A stretch of 49,795 bases of DNA from positions 1 through 49,795 of the forward strand of contig JAGAPC010000022.1 of assembly GCA_017623475.1 (NCBI GenBank), in the 5' to 3' direction. A program made the translations under genes and the position numbers. The notes beneath the pieces are model-generated. The model did not search any database. It was not told the DNA's origin and saw only the letters and a list, made by a program, of their open reading frames with translations. The stretch's first letter is position 1, and every line of letters begins with the position of its first letter. This document shows, one piece after another, positions 1-7,827 of the stretch. The DNA comes from Clostridia bacterium. Its GTDB lineage: Bacteria; Bacillota; Clostridia; Oscillospirales; UBA644.

Positions 1-114
1 GATGCCCAGATCCATGGTGATTTTTTTGCATTCCTCAATGGAGGAGATGCCGTATTCTTTCAGAACTTCGTTGATTTTGTCAACGCGTCTTTCATAACTT
101 TCAAACAGAGTCAT
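1..114 (-). CDS. GGGtGRT protein, N-terminal fragment (cut by the window edge)
   Basis: The reading frame starts at ATG 114-112 behind a strong AGGAGG site and runs off the left edge, so only 38 residues are visible. They begin MTLFESYERRVDKINEVL and include EECKKI. I recall this as the N-terminus of the GGGtGRT family, named for a motif that lies outside the window. The gene lies 17 bases downstream of the NifU-like scaffold gene on the same strand, the arrangement I recall for this family in anaerobic Firmicutes, so the two are probably co-transcribed. The molecular function of the family is not established; a role in Fe-S metabolism is inferred only from its partner. Confidence 0.75.
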   Translation of the reverse strand, partial: MTLFESYERRVDKINEVLKEYGISSIEECKKITMDLGI

Positions 115-131
115 CTTTCATTCCTCCTTGA

Positions 132-824
132 TTATTCTTTACGGGGATCGATATACTTAACAGCACCGTCGAAGCGGCCGTAAGTGCCCATAGCCTTGTT
201 GTAAGCGGTGGTGGGATCGTCGCCCTTCTTGATGAAGTCGGTCATTTTGCCAAGGGAAACGAATTCGTAACCGATGACCTGATCGTCAGCGTCAAGAGCC
301 ATACGGGTAACGTAGCCTTCCGCCATTTCCAGATAACGAACACCCTTCGCCTTGGTGCTGTACATGGTACCGACCTGAGAGCGAGCGCCCTTACCCAAGT
401 CTTCCAGACCGGCGCCGATGGGAAGTCCGTCTTCCGAGAAGGCAGACTGAGAGCGACCGTAAACGATCTGCAGGAACAACTCACGCATCGCGGTGTTGAT
501 GGCGTCGCAGACCAAGTCGGTGTTCAGCGCTTCCAGAATGGTTTTGCCGGGGAGAATTTCGGAAGCCATCGCGGCAGAGTGGGTCATACCGGAGCAGCCG
601 ATGGTTTCAACGAGGGCTTCTTCGATGATGCCTTCCTTGACGTTCAGGGTCAGCTTGCAGGCGCCCTGTTGGGGGGCACACCAGCCCACACCGTGGGTCA
701 AAGCAGAGATGTCTTTGACTTCCTTCGCCTGGATCCATCTTCCTTCTTCGGGGATGGGTGCGGGACCGTGGTGCGGACCCTTGGCGACGATACACATGTT
801 TTCAACTTCGTGGGAATAGATCAT
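132..824 (-). CDS. NifU-like iron-sulfur cluster assembly scaffold protein
   Basis: This 230-residue protein resembles the IscU/NifU-type scaffold proteins that pair with GGGtGRT proteins. Visible cysteines are C11, C49, C56, C77 and C106; the stretches GVGWCAPQQGAC and ETIGCSGMTHSA are the likely cluster-binding parts, by analogy with the conserved cysteines of IscU. The start ATG at 824 has an AAAGGAG site 8 bases upstream. The gene is first in a short operon with the GGGtGRT gene and has a near-consensus promoter about 50 bases upstream. Expected role: cytoplasmic assembly or transfer of Fe-S clusters, fitting a genome rich in Fe-S enzymes such as the hydrogenase at the right end. Which target proteins it serves cannot be told. 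Confidence 0.8.
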   Translation of the reverse strand: MIYSHEVENMCIVAKGPHHGPAPIPEEGRWIQAKEVKDISALTHGVGWCAPQQGACKLTLNVKEGIIEEALVETIGCSGMTHSAAMASEILPGKTILEALNTDLVCDAINTAMRELFLQIVYGRSQSAFSEDGLPIGAGLEDLGKGARSQVGTMYSTKAKGVRYLEMAEGYVTRMALDADDQVIGYEFVSLGKMTDFIKKGDDPTTAYNKAMGTYGRFDGAVKYIDPRKE

Positions 825-872
825 ATTGTGTAACTCCTTTCAAAAATCCGGGATATGATATTCAACTCTATT

Positions 873-901
873 ATTATAATATAATTTTTTCCATTTTGCA
901 A
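873..901 (-). promoter_or_regulatory. SigA-type promoter of the scaffold/GGGtGRT operon
   Basis: Reading the minus strand, TTGCAA (901-896), a 17-base spacer and TATAAT (878-873) match the housekeeping promoter consensus (4/6 and 6/6). It lies 48 bases upstream of the scaffold start codon. Confidence 0.8.
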
Positions 902-974
902 GAGTTTTTTTCGTTGGGGACGGGCTTTTAACAAAATTTTCGGAATTGCAGGGGGGATCGGGCGGAAATTCGGG

Positions 975-1003
975 TTGATTTTTCCGAAAAAGTATGGTAA
1001 AAT
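975..1003 (+). promoter_or_regulatory. Promoter of the phosphoribosyltransferase/ABC-F operon
   Basis: TTGATT (975-980), a 17-base spacer and TAAAAT (998-1003), with TG one base before the -10 (extended -10). It lies 29 bases upstream of ATG 1033. Confidence 0.7.
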
Positions 1004-1032
1004 GAAAGAAATGTTGGATTGGAGTGACTCTT

Positions 1033-1590
1033 ATGAAAGAATATTACGGCATCACCGTGGCAGGCGTCAATCGGGATCTGCCTATTTGCCCTTTGAACGA
1101 TTCTCTTTCCATCGCCGGCTTCGTCATTTTCGGGGACGTGGAATTGACCCGTGCCTGCGCCCGGGATCTTTTGAAAAAAGCCCCGGAATTTGATCTTCTG
1201 ATTACCGCAGAATCCAAGGGAATCCCCCTGGCGCACGAAATGGCGGCACAGGCGGGGATGAACAAGTATATTCTTGCCCGCAAAGCCCCGAAGCTGTACA
1301 TGAAGGATCCGGTTGCGGTTCAGGTTCAGTCCATTACCACCACCGCCCGTCAGACCCTGTACCTGGATCAGCTTGATATGGACGCCATGAAGGGCAAAAA
1401 AATTCTCATCGTGGACGACGTGATCTCCACCGGGGAATCCCTTGCGGCTCTTGTTTCTCTCGTGGAGCAGGCAGGAGGCAATATCGTCGGCAAAATGGCG
1501 ATTTTAGCCGAGGGCGACGCCAAAGATCGGGACGATATTATTTATTTGGAATATTTACCTTTGTTTGACAAGGACGGCAATCAACTGTAA
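1033..1590 (+). CDS. Phosphoribosyltransferase family protein (adenine PRT-like)
   Basis: A 185-residue type I phosphoribosyltransferase. The PRPP-binding loop VDDVISTGES is at about residues 127-136, preceded by the hydrophobic strand KKILI. The family transfers ribose-5-phosphate from PRPP to a nucleobase. The order of elements and the TAESKGIPLA segment resemble adenine/xanthine PRTs, but the true substrate is not readable. I chose ATG 1033 over the in-frame GTG 1024 because GGAG at 1021-1024 sits 8 bases before 1033 and overlaps the GTG. The ABC-F gene follows after 32 bases with no terminator between, so the two are probably one transcript. Confidence 0.85.
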   Translation: MKEYYGITVAGVNRDLPICPLNDSLSIAGFVIFGDVELTRACARDLLKKAPEFDLLITAESKGIPLAHEMAAQAGMNKYILARKAPKLYMKDPVAVQVQSITTTARQTLYLDQLDMDAMKGKKILIVDDVISTGESLAALVSLVEQAGGNIVGKMAILAEGDAKDRDDIIYLEYLPLFDKDGNQL

Positions 1591-1622
1591 TTTTATTTGA
1601 AATTTCGGAAAGGAGAAGCCCC

Positions 1623-3521
1623 ATGGGAACGATTCTTCAGGCGGACGGATTGAAAAAGACCTTTTCCACCCGCACCCTGTTTCACGACGTGTCGTTTAAG
1701 GTCAACGAAGGCGATCGGATCGGAATCATCGGGGTGAACGGCGCAGGAAAGACCACCCTGTTTCGGATCCTGACCGGAAAAGAAGAATACGACGGCGGAT
1801 ATCTGACCAAGGAAAAGGGTCTGACCGTGGCGTATATGGAGCAGTATTCGGAATTTACGTCGGGCAGCACCGCCTACGAAGAGGTGTTGACGCAATTTTC
1901 CCATCTGCTGGAAAAGGAAGCGGAATTGGAGCAGGTCAACGGAATGCTGGAGGCCTCCTCCGAGGAATCGCTGATTCGCCGCCAGCACGCCCTGTTGGAA
2001 GCCTTTGAACGGGACGGTGGCTTGACCTTTCGGGGCAGAGTCCGTTCCACTCTGTTGGGGCTTGGGCTGACTGAGACCGAAATTTCTCTGCCCATGGCTT
2101 CCCTGTCCGGGGGGCAGAGAACGAGAGTTTTGTTGGCGAAAATTTTGTTGTCGGGGGCAAAACTGCTTCTGTTGGACGAGCCGACGAACCACTTGGATAT
2201 TCCGTCCATCGCGTGGCTGGAAGGGTTTTTGGCGGAATACAAGGGGTCGGTCATCGTGGTTTCCCACGACCGTTTCTTTTTGGATCGGGTTACCAACCGC
2301 ACCTTTGAATTGGAGCATGAAAAGGTCACCGTTTACGACGGAAATTATTCTTATTATAAAGAGAAGAAAGCCTTCGACCGCTTGACGCTGGAACGGGAGT
2401 ACGAAAAGAAGAAAAAGGAAATTTCCCGCATCGAGGGGATCATCGCCCAGCAAAAGCACTTCGGGCAGGAGCGCAATTACGTCACCATCCGAAGCAAGCA
2501 AAAGCAGATCGACCGCATCGCCGCCGGATTGGAAAAGCCGGAGGACGATCCGGAAAGCATCGGCTTCTCCTTCCGCGCCGAGGGAGGCACGGGGAATGAG
2601 GTTCTGAAGGTTGAAAATCTTGCCATGTCTTTTGAGGACAAGCGTCTGTTCCGGGACGTGACCTGGACGTTGTACAAGCAACAGCACGCCTTCCTCGTAG
2701 GACCCAACGGCTGCGGAAAAACCACGTTGTTGAAGCTGGTTTTGGGGCAGGAAACTGCCGACGCAGGAAGCTCGGAATTCGGCGCGCGGGTCAAGGTGGG
2801 GTATTACGATCAGACCATCGGGGATCTGCACGACGAAAAGACGGTGTTTGAGGAGGTCTCGGACGCCTATCCAAAATTGGGTAATACTGCGATCCGTACC
2901 GCGTTAGGGGCGTTTTTGTTCCGGGGCGACGACGTGTTTAAGCAGATTTCCGTCCTGTCCGGGGGAGAACGGGCGCGGGTCGCCCTGACGAAATTGATGC
3001 TGTCCGGAGCAAATCTTTTGATCCTGGACGAGCCCACGAACCATTTGGATATTCCGTCGAAGGAGGCGTTGGAAGACGCTCTTTTGTCTTACGACGGAAC
3101 GCTGTTGGCGGTTTCCCACGACCGTTATTTTATCAACCGTCTGGCGGATCGGATCTTGGAATTGACGCAGGAGGGAATGACCTCCGTTTCGGGGAATTAC
3201 GACGATTATCTGTCTTACCGTCAGCGTTACGCCGTCAAGGAAGCGGCGCCGGTCTCCGTGGCGGAAGCGCCCAAGGAAAACGAATACGTCAAAAAGAAGG
3301 CGGAACAGGCCGCCGCCCGCAAAAAGCAGGCACGCCTGTCCCGAATCGAATCTGAAATTGCAAAAAACGAGGAACGGATGAGCGAATTGACCGCCCTGTA
3401 CTCCGATCCCGACGTTGCGTCCGATTACGCCCGCGTCGGCGAAATTTCCGCCGAGTTAGAGGCTCTGAAAACCGCCACCGACGCTCTTTACGAGGAATGG
3501 GACGCTTTGTCCACCGACTGA
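1623..3521 (+). CDS. ABC-F family ATP-binding protein (ribosome-associated type)
   Basis: A 632-residue soluble protein with two ABC ATPase domains and no membrane segments. Domain 1 has Walker A GVNGAGKT (37-44), signature LSGGQ (161-165) and LLLLDEPTNHLD (181-192). A charged helical linker of about 240-305 (the P-site tRNA interaction motif region of ABC-F proteins) follows, then domain 2 with Walker A GPNGCGKT (360-367) and LSGGE (445-449). The last 90 residues are charged and helical, like the C-terminal coiled coil of Uup/YdiF-type members. Members act on the ribosome to ease stalling or protect from antibiotics; which applies here is unknown. GGAAAGGAG lies 9 bases before ATG 1623. The 3' end overlaps a small convergent gene by 34 bases. 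Confidence 0.9.
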   Translation: MGTILQADGLKKTFSTRTLFHDVSFKVNEGDRIGIIGVNGAGKTTLFRILTGKEEYDGGYLTKEKGLTVAYMEQYSEFTSGSTAYEEVLTQFSHLLEKEAELEQVNGMLEASSEESLIRRQHALLEAFERDGGLTFRGRVRSTLLGLGLTETEISLPMASLSGGQRTRVLLAKILLSGAKLLLLDEPTNHLDIPSIAWLEGFLAEYKGSVIVVSHDRFFLDRVTNRTFELEHEKVTVYDGNYSYYKEKKAFDRLTLEREYEKKKKEISRIEGIIAQQKHFGQERNYVTIRSKQKQIDRIAAGLEKPEDDPESIGFSFRAEGGTGNEVLKVENLAMSFEDKRLFRDVTWTLYKQQHAFLVGPNGCGKTTLLKLVLGQETADAGSSEFGARVKVGYYDQTIGDLHDEKTVFEEVSDAYPKLGNTAIRTALGAFLFRGDDVFKQISVLSGGERARVALTKLMLSGANLLILDEPTNHLDIPSKEALEDALLSYDGTLLAVSHDRYFINRLADRILELTQEGMTSVSGNYDDYLSYRQRYAVKEAAPVSVAEAPKENEYVKKKAEQAAARKKQARLSRIESEIAKNEERMSELTALYSDPDVASDYARVGEISAELEALKTATDALYEEWDALSTD

Positions 3522-3679
3522 AGATATCCGTTGGTGCAGCCTCCGTTGGCTTGACAGCGGCTGAATTCCGTACATTCTTCATGGGCACATTCCCCGAAAT
3601 AAACGCGGATAATGACGTTCTTTTGCCGGGATGGACAGTATTTTTTGCGAATTTCGTATTGATTCTCTGAACGAAACAT
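3488..3679 (-). CDS. Small Cys-rich protein of unknown function
   Basis: A 63-residue frame begins MFRSENQYEIRKKY, with five cysteines (C15, C31, C36, C42, C48) spaced as if to bind a metal. I do not recognise a named family, though similar short Cys-rich proteins with a CPSR start seem familiar from clostridial genomes. AAGGAG lies 8 bases upstream of ATG 3679, which is preferred over GTG 3688. That ribosome-binding site lies inside the 3' arm of a terminator-like hairpin (3688-3716), so translation would need that stem open. The stop TAA (3490-3488) lies inside the convergent ABC-F gene. A chance frame is possible, but the strong site and Cys pattern argue for a real gene. Confidence 0.55.
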   Translation of the reverse strand: MFRSENQYEIRKKYCPSRQKNVIIRVYFGECAHEECTEFSRCQANGGCTNGYLQSVDKASHSS

Positions 3680-3687
3680 AAAAATCA

Positions 3688-3716
3688 CTCCTTACGGACA
3701 GTATATCCGTAAGGAG
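3688..3716. terminator. Two-way terminator between ABC-F and the aldo/keto reductase
   Basis: A perfect 11-bp stem, CTCCTTACGGA (3688-3698) with TCCGTAAGGAG (3706-3716), encloses a 7-base loop. Five T residues follow three bases beyond the stem on both strands (3720-3724 on plus; 3684-3680 on minus). It would stop the ABC-F transcript from the left and the long minus-strand operon from the right. On the minus strand the stem also contains the ribosome-binding site of the next small gene. Confidence 0.75.
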
Positions 3717-3736
3717 CCGTTTTTATGTTCTGATTT

Positions 3737-4817
3737 TTACCACTTCATTCCCTGCTTTGCCGCGGCAAGAAGGCGGCGGATGGGAAGCTTTTGGGGACAT
3801 TGTTTTTCGCATTTTCCGCATCCGATGCAATCGGCGGGGGTGGGGCGGTCCTTTGCCAGTGCTCGTCCGTCGTCCCCCCTGTTGTAGGCGTCAAACCATT
3901 GGGGAATGGGAATGGATTTCGGACAGTCGGCGGTGCAGTATTCGCACCCGGTGCAGGAGACGGCAAGGGAACGGTTGATCAAATCTCCGCATCGGAAAAG
4001 CATGGCTTTTTCTTCCTCGGTTAAGGGGGAGAGATGATTGAAAAACGCCGTATTTTCATCCAACTGCTTTAAATCGGACATTCCGCTTAACACCATGATC
4101 ACGCCGGGTAAGGTTGCGGCAAATTGCAACGCCCATTGAACCGGCGTTTTCTTCGGATCTGCCGCTTCCATCAACGCCCTTGCTTCCGGCGGAACGTTGG
4201 CGAGCGCGCCGCCCTTGATGGGCTCCATGATGATGACGTCTTTTCCGTGCTTGCGGGCAACCTCGTAGCAAAGGCGGGATTGAACGGTGGGGGATTCCCA
4301 ATCCAGATAATTGATCTGCAGTTGAACGAATTCCACCTCCGGATGCTCCGTAAGGATCCTGTCCAACACGTCGGCAGTATCGTGGAAGGAAAAGCCGAAT
4401 CGTTTTACCTTCCCCTCGGCTTTTTTCTGTTGGACGAAATCAAAGGCGCCGAGGCGGACGGCAAGGTCGTAGAGCCCGGCGTTGAGACAATGGAGCAGGT
4501 AATAATCAAAGTATTCCACGCCGCATTTTTCCAACTGCTCGTTGAAGATCCGTTCCATATCCTCCGGCACCTCCAATTTGGGGGTGGGAAGCTTGGTTGC
4601 CAAAAGGTATTTGTCTCGGTCGATTCGGCTGGTCAGCGCCTTTTTCACGGCGCGTTCACTTTCGTGGTTGTGGTACATATACGCCGTGTCAAAATAGGTA
4701 TATCCCCGATCCAAAAACCGATCGGTCATTTCTTTGAATTGTTCCAAGTCGATGGCTTCCTGCAGGTTCGGGTCGGTTCTCGGAAGACGCATCAGACCAA
4801 AGCCGAGATTTTTCATG
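3737..4817 (-). CDS. Aldo/keto reductase with C-terminal [4Fe-4S] ferredoxin domain
   Basis: A 359-residue protein. Residues 1-270 are an aldo/keto reductase barrel with the likely tetrad D43 and Y48 (FDTAYMY), K75 (ATKLP) and H109 (LLHC). The C-terminus has two ferredoxin motifs, CTGCEYCTADCP and CIGCGKCEKQCP, predicting two [4Fe-4S] clusters. Such ferredoxin-fused reductases are common in Clostridia; physiological substrate and electron donor are unknown. ATG 4817 is chosen because AAAGGA lies 9-10 bases upstream; an in-frame ATG at 4843 would overlap murC and has no such site. It follows murC after 15 bases and is the last large gene of the long minus-strand run. Confidence 0.88.
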
Positions 4818-4832
4818 GATGTGATTCCTTTC

Positions 4833-6254
4833 TTATTCGGCAAGAAACTTTTTCTCTCCGTATTTTTTCGCGGTCAGGATCGCCGCCTTGTTGATGTCGC
4901 CGCAGCCCAGGGTGATGAACAGATCTCCCGGTTGCGCCAGCTCCTTGATTCGGTCGGCGATATGCTCAAAATCTTCCATAAATTCCGCGTTGTTCAGCCG
5001 CGCCACCACGTCTTGGGCGTAAATATTGTACTCGTCGTTGGTTTCCCGCGCCGGATAGATGGGGGGGATCAGAACCTTATCCACCGTGGATAAAACCTCC
5101 ACGAATTCGTCCATCAGCATTTTCGTTCGGGAGAAGGTGTGGGGCTGATGAATGGCGATGATCCGTCGGAATCCCAAATCCCGCGCCGTTTTAAAGGTGA
5201 CCTTGTAGGCGTCGGGGTGGTGACCGTAATCGTCGGCGACGATCGCCCCGTTGACGGTGCAGTGATATTCAAACCGCCGACCGGCGCCGTTGTAGGCGGC
5301 AAGCCCGCGGAGAATTTCTTCCCTGGTCAACCCCAAGGTGTATCCCGCCGCGGCGGACGCTAAAGCGTTCAGTACGTTGTGCCGTCCGGGGACGGACAGA
5401 TTTACCCTGCCGAAATATTCTTTCTTTTCGTTATTTTCAGGGTGATAATACAGGTCAAAGGAAGGTAGCCCCTGATTCAGCGTAATATTTTCTGCCCGGA
5501 AATGACCGTTATTCAAGCCGAACAACAGAAGGTTTCCGTCATATCCTTCCAGCATTTTTTTAACGTTTTCGTCTTCCGCGTTGGTGATAAGCGTTCCGCC
5601 GGGTTTGATGTTTTTCAGATAATTTCGGAAGGCAAGAATCACGTTATCCAGGGTCTTGAAATACTCCATGTGATCCTCGCCCACGTTCAGAATAATGGAA
5701 ACGTCGGGACGGAAGAAACGGAAGGATTCTTTAAATTCACAGCTTTCAAAAATGCAAAGATCCTCCTTTGCCCCCAAACGGTAGGACGCGCCGATGAGGT
5801 TCATGTGTCCGCCGATGATGGCAGAGGGATCTTTTTTTGCAGAAAGAAACAGGGCGGTAACCATTGACGAGGTGGTGGTTTTTCCGTGGGTTCCGGCGAT
5901 GCCCACCGTGGTCTGATAGCCGTCCAGAATCTCCCCCAAAAATTCGGCTCTGCGATAGAGGGGAATCTGCAATTCCTCCGTGCGCAGCCGTTCCGGATTG
6001 GTGGGGGCGATGGCGTCGGTCATGATGACGGCGTCGGGCTTTTCCAGATCGATATTGTCTGCCACCTGCCCGATGCGAACCGAAATTCCCATCTTTTTCA
6101 GCTGTTCCGTTGCCTTATTCGTCTGCATATCGGAACCCGAAACGGTATAACCGCGGCGGAGTGCGATTTGAGCAAGGGAGCTCATGGAAGATCCGCCGAT
6201 GCCCATAAAATGCAGTTTTTTTGCAGTTTGAAGGGTAGTTTTGATGTCGTTCAT
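4833..6254 (-). CDS. murC: UDP-N-acetylmuramate--L-alanine ligase
   Basis: A 473-residue Mur ligase that joins L-alanine to UDP-MurNAc with ATP, the first peptide step of peptidoglycan precursor synthesis in the cytoplasm. Visible are the N-terminal nucleotide motif MGIGG (17-21), the ATP loop GTHGKTTT (121-128), the central ESCEFKESF and NVGEDHMEYF segments, YGHHP, the QPHTFSR motif typical of MurC, and a C-terminal LGCGD. Length matches the family. The start at 6254 has GGGAG 10 bases upstream. It lies between a membrane protein gene and the aldo/keto reductase in a continuous minus-strand series, not with other mur genes. Confidence 0.95.
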   Translation of the reverse strand: MNDIKTTLQTAKKLHFMGIGGSSMSSLAQIALRRGYTVSGSDMQTNKATEQLKKMGISVRIGQVADNIDLEKPDAVIMTDAIAPTNPERLRTEELQIPLYRRAEFLGEILDGYQTTVGIAGTHGKTTTSSMVTALFLSAKKDPSAIIGGHMNLIGASYRLGAKEDLCIFESCEFKESFRFFRPDVSIILNVGEDHMEYFKTLDNVILAFRNYLKNIKPGGTLITNAEDENVKKMLEGYDGNLLLFGLNNGHFRAENITLNQGLPSFDLYYHPENNEKKEYFGRVNLSVPGRHNVLNALASAAAGYTLGLTREEILRGLAAYNGAGRRFEYHCTVNGAIVADDYGHHPDAYKVTFKTARDLGFRRIIAIHQPHTFSRTKMLMDEFVEVLSTVDKVLIPPIYPARETNDEYNIYAQDVVARLNNAEFMEDFEHIADRIKELAQPGDLFITLGCGDINKAAILTAKKYGEKKFLAE

Positions 6255-6275
6255 TGGTTTAAAACTCCCGTAAAA

Positions 6276-6902
6276 TTATTTTTTGCCGCCAAAGGTACGC
6301 TCTTTGACCAATTCCTTAGAGCCGGTCAGCATTTCCTGACTGTCTTTCATGACGAACCACGCGGCGGCGATTGCCAGAAGGGAGGCAGGATAGGCGATCC
6401 AATTCCAGGAGAAGGGGAGAATGACGAAGACGGAGCCCAGATGACAAAGCCCCGCGATGCCGCACAATCCCATTCCTATTTTACAAACGGTACGTTGCAA
6501 TTTATGCTGCTCGTTTTGTTCCCAATACTCCAAAAGACCAAAGAGAAGCCACGCCAAAATCAGCACCCCGACCAAAAGAACCAGCCCGGAGAAATTGATC
6601 GTAACGTAGGTCACGCCGTCTAAAAGCCAGCCGATCCAGGTCAGATTCCCGGTCAGCGCGTTGGCAAAAAAGATTTTGATCTGTCCAAGGAAGAACAAAA
6701 ACGAAATCAGCGTCATGACCGAAACTGCGGTGTACAGACTGCCGATCCGTTTGTTGACCCGGCGTTTTTCCAGCCCGACCCACAGAATCAGATATCCGAT
6801 AAAATCGGGGAGAAGATCAATGACCTGCGGGGTATTATCTACGCGGTACGAGGTGTTGAAGCAAAGAACGATCAGCACCAAGCCGAAAATCATCAGATTC
6901 AT
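6276..6902 (-). CDS. Multi-pass membrane protein of unknown function
   Basis: A 208-residue hydrophobic protein. By eye it has about five or six membrane segments: near residues 1-14, 28-43, 58-80, 95-120, 145-165 and 168-185. The ends are charged (C-terminal KELVKERTFGGKK). The segment LLPDFIGYLILWVGLEK recalls a conserved motif in small clostridial membrane proteins, but I cannot name the family. The start ATG 6902 follows rnc by 5 bases; its likely site GGAG is inside the end of rnc, suggesting translational coupling. The gene sits between rnc and murC. Confidence 0.7.
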   Translation of the reverse strand: MNLMIFGLVLIVLCFNTSYRVDNTPQVIDLLPDFIGYLILWVGLEKRRVNKRIGSLYTAVSVMTLISFLFFLGQIKIFFANALTGNLTWIGWLLDGVTYVTINFSGLVLLVGVLILAWLLFGLLEYWEQNEQHKLQRTVCKIGMGLCGIAGLCHLGSVFVILPFSWNWIAYPASLLAIAAAWFVMKDSQEMLTGSKELVKERTFGGKK

Positions 6903-6907
6903 AAGTA

Positions 6908-7588
6908 TTATTTCTCCAATCCCATCAGTTCCAGGGCTTTTTTTGCCGCCGCCTGCTCCGCCGCCTTCTTCGACCGTCCTCTGCCTTCGGAGATGCGGTT
7001 ACTGTTTAAGTATAGATGGCAAAGGAAGGTTTTTTCATGCTCCGGTCCGAAATCGTCGGCGATGACGTATTTCAAGGCTTCCCCCGGATTTTTCTGAATC
7101 ACTTCCTGCAGAACGGTCTTGTAATCGTGCTGACGGAAGTTTTCCGCCCCCCGGATCAAAAAGGGGAGAATAAAATCCCGGGCGTTTTCATATCCGCCGT
7201 CTAAGTAAATGGCGCCCAAAATGGCTTCCACCTCGTCGCAGAGAATGGAGCTGCGATGCTCCGCCCCCGCTAACTTTTCCCCTCTGCCCAAAAGGAGGCT
7301 TTCTCCCAAATTCAGTTCCTTTGCGTAAGTAGAAAGGGCTTCCTCGCAAACCAAAAGGGCTTTGGTTTTGGTCAGATCCCCCTCGTCGCCCTTTCGGGTG
7401 TGGTAGAGGTGGTCGGAGCAGATGAGGGATAATACCGAATCCCCCAAAAATTCCAGCCGTTCGTTACATTCCTCCGCATCCCGATGCTCGTTGAGGTAGG
7501 AGGAATGGGTCAGCGCCTTGCGCAGCAGGGTCTTGTCTTTGAATACGTAACCGATCTTTTCTTCGGTTTTTGCCAAATGCTCAATCAT
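6908..7588 (-). CDS. rnc: Ribonuclease III
   Basis: A 226-residue dsRNA endonuclease for rRNA and mRNA processing. The catalytic domain carries the signature NERLEFLGDSVL (42-53) and the second acidic motif DEVEAILGAIYLDGG (D118, E121), giving the expected four acidic metal ligands. A dsRNA-binding domain fills about 155-224, with the terminal RSKKAAEQAAAKKAL helix. The ATG at 7588 overlaps the stop of the upstream carrier-protein gene by 8 bases, so translation is probably coupled. The order plsX-acp-rnc is a classic bacterial arrangement. Confidence 0.96.
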   Translation of the reverse strand: MIEHLAKTEEKIGYVFKDKTLLRKALTHSSYLNEHRDAEECNERLEFLGDSVLSLICSDHLYHTRKGDEGDLTKTKALLVCEEALSTYAKELNLGESLLLGRGEKLAGAEHRSSILCDEVEAILGAIYLDGGYENARDFILPFLIRGAENFRQHDYKTVLQEVIQKNPGEALKYVIADDFGPEHEKTFLCHLYLNSNRISEGRGRSKKAAEQAAAKKALELMGLEK

Positions 7589-7820
7589 TCCGATGTTCCT
7601 CGATATAGGCGATCAGATCTCCGACGGTGACGATGTTTTCGTAATCCTCGGGATCCACGAAGACGTCAAATTCTTCCTCCACCGCCATGAAAATTTCCGT
7701 CATGTCCAATTCGTCGGCAACGAGATCGTCGGCAAAATGGACGGCAGGGGTAATATTATCTTCTTCCTCGGCAAAAATGTCCGAAAGAATCGGTTTTAAG
7801 ACGTTCAGGGTTTGGATCAT
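7581..7820 (-). CDS. Acyl carrier protein homologue lacking the phosphopantetheine serine
   Basis: This 79-residue acidic protein aligns end to end with bacterial ACP: the FADDL turn, then the recognition helix and a MAVEEEF segment. The invariant attachment motif DSL is here DEL: residue 37 is Glu (codon GAA), in VADELDMTEIF. Ser to GAA needs at least two base changes, so a single read error is unlikely. Position between plsX and rnc is that of the standard acpP gene. Without Ser the protein cannot carry a 4'-phosphopantetheine arm, so it may be a structural or regulatory relic, with a functional ACP elsewhere. The start is 7 bases after plsX, with a weak ribosome-binding site (GAAAGTGAG). 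Confidence 0.85.
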   Translation of the reverse strand: MIQTLNVLKPILSDIFAEEEDNITPAVHFADDLVADELDMTEIFMAVEEEFDVFVDPEDYENIVTVGDLIAYIEEHRND

Positions 7821-7827
7821 AATCGGC

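Noticed and set aside
1593-2831. 412-residue minus-strand frame
   Set aside because: It is antisense to the ABC-F gene; composition is atypical and no start site is present.
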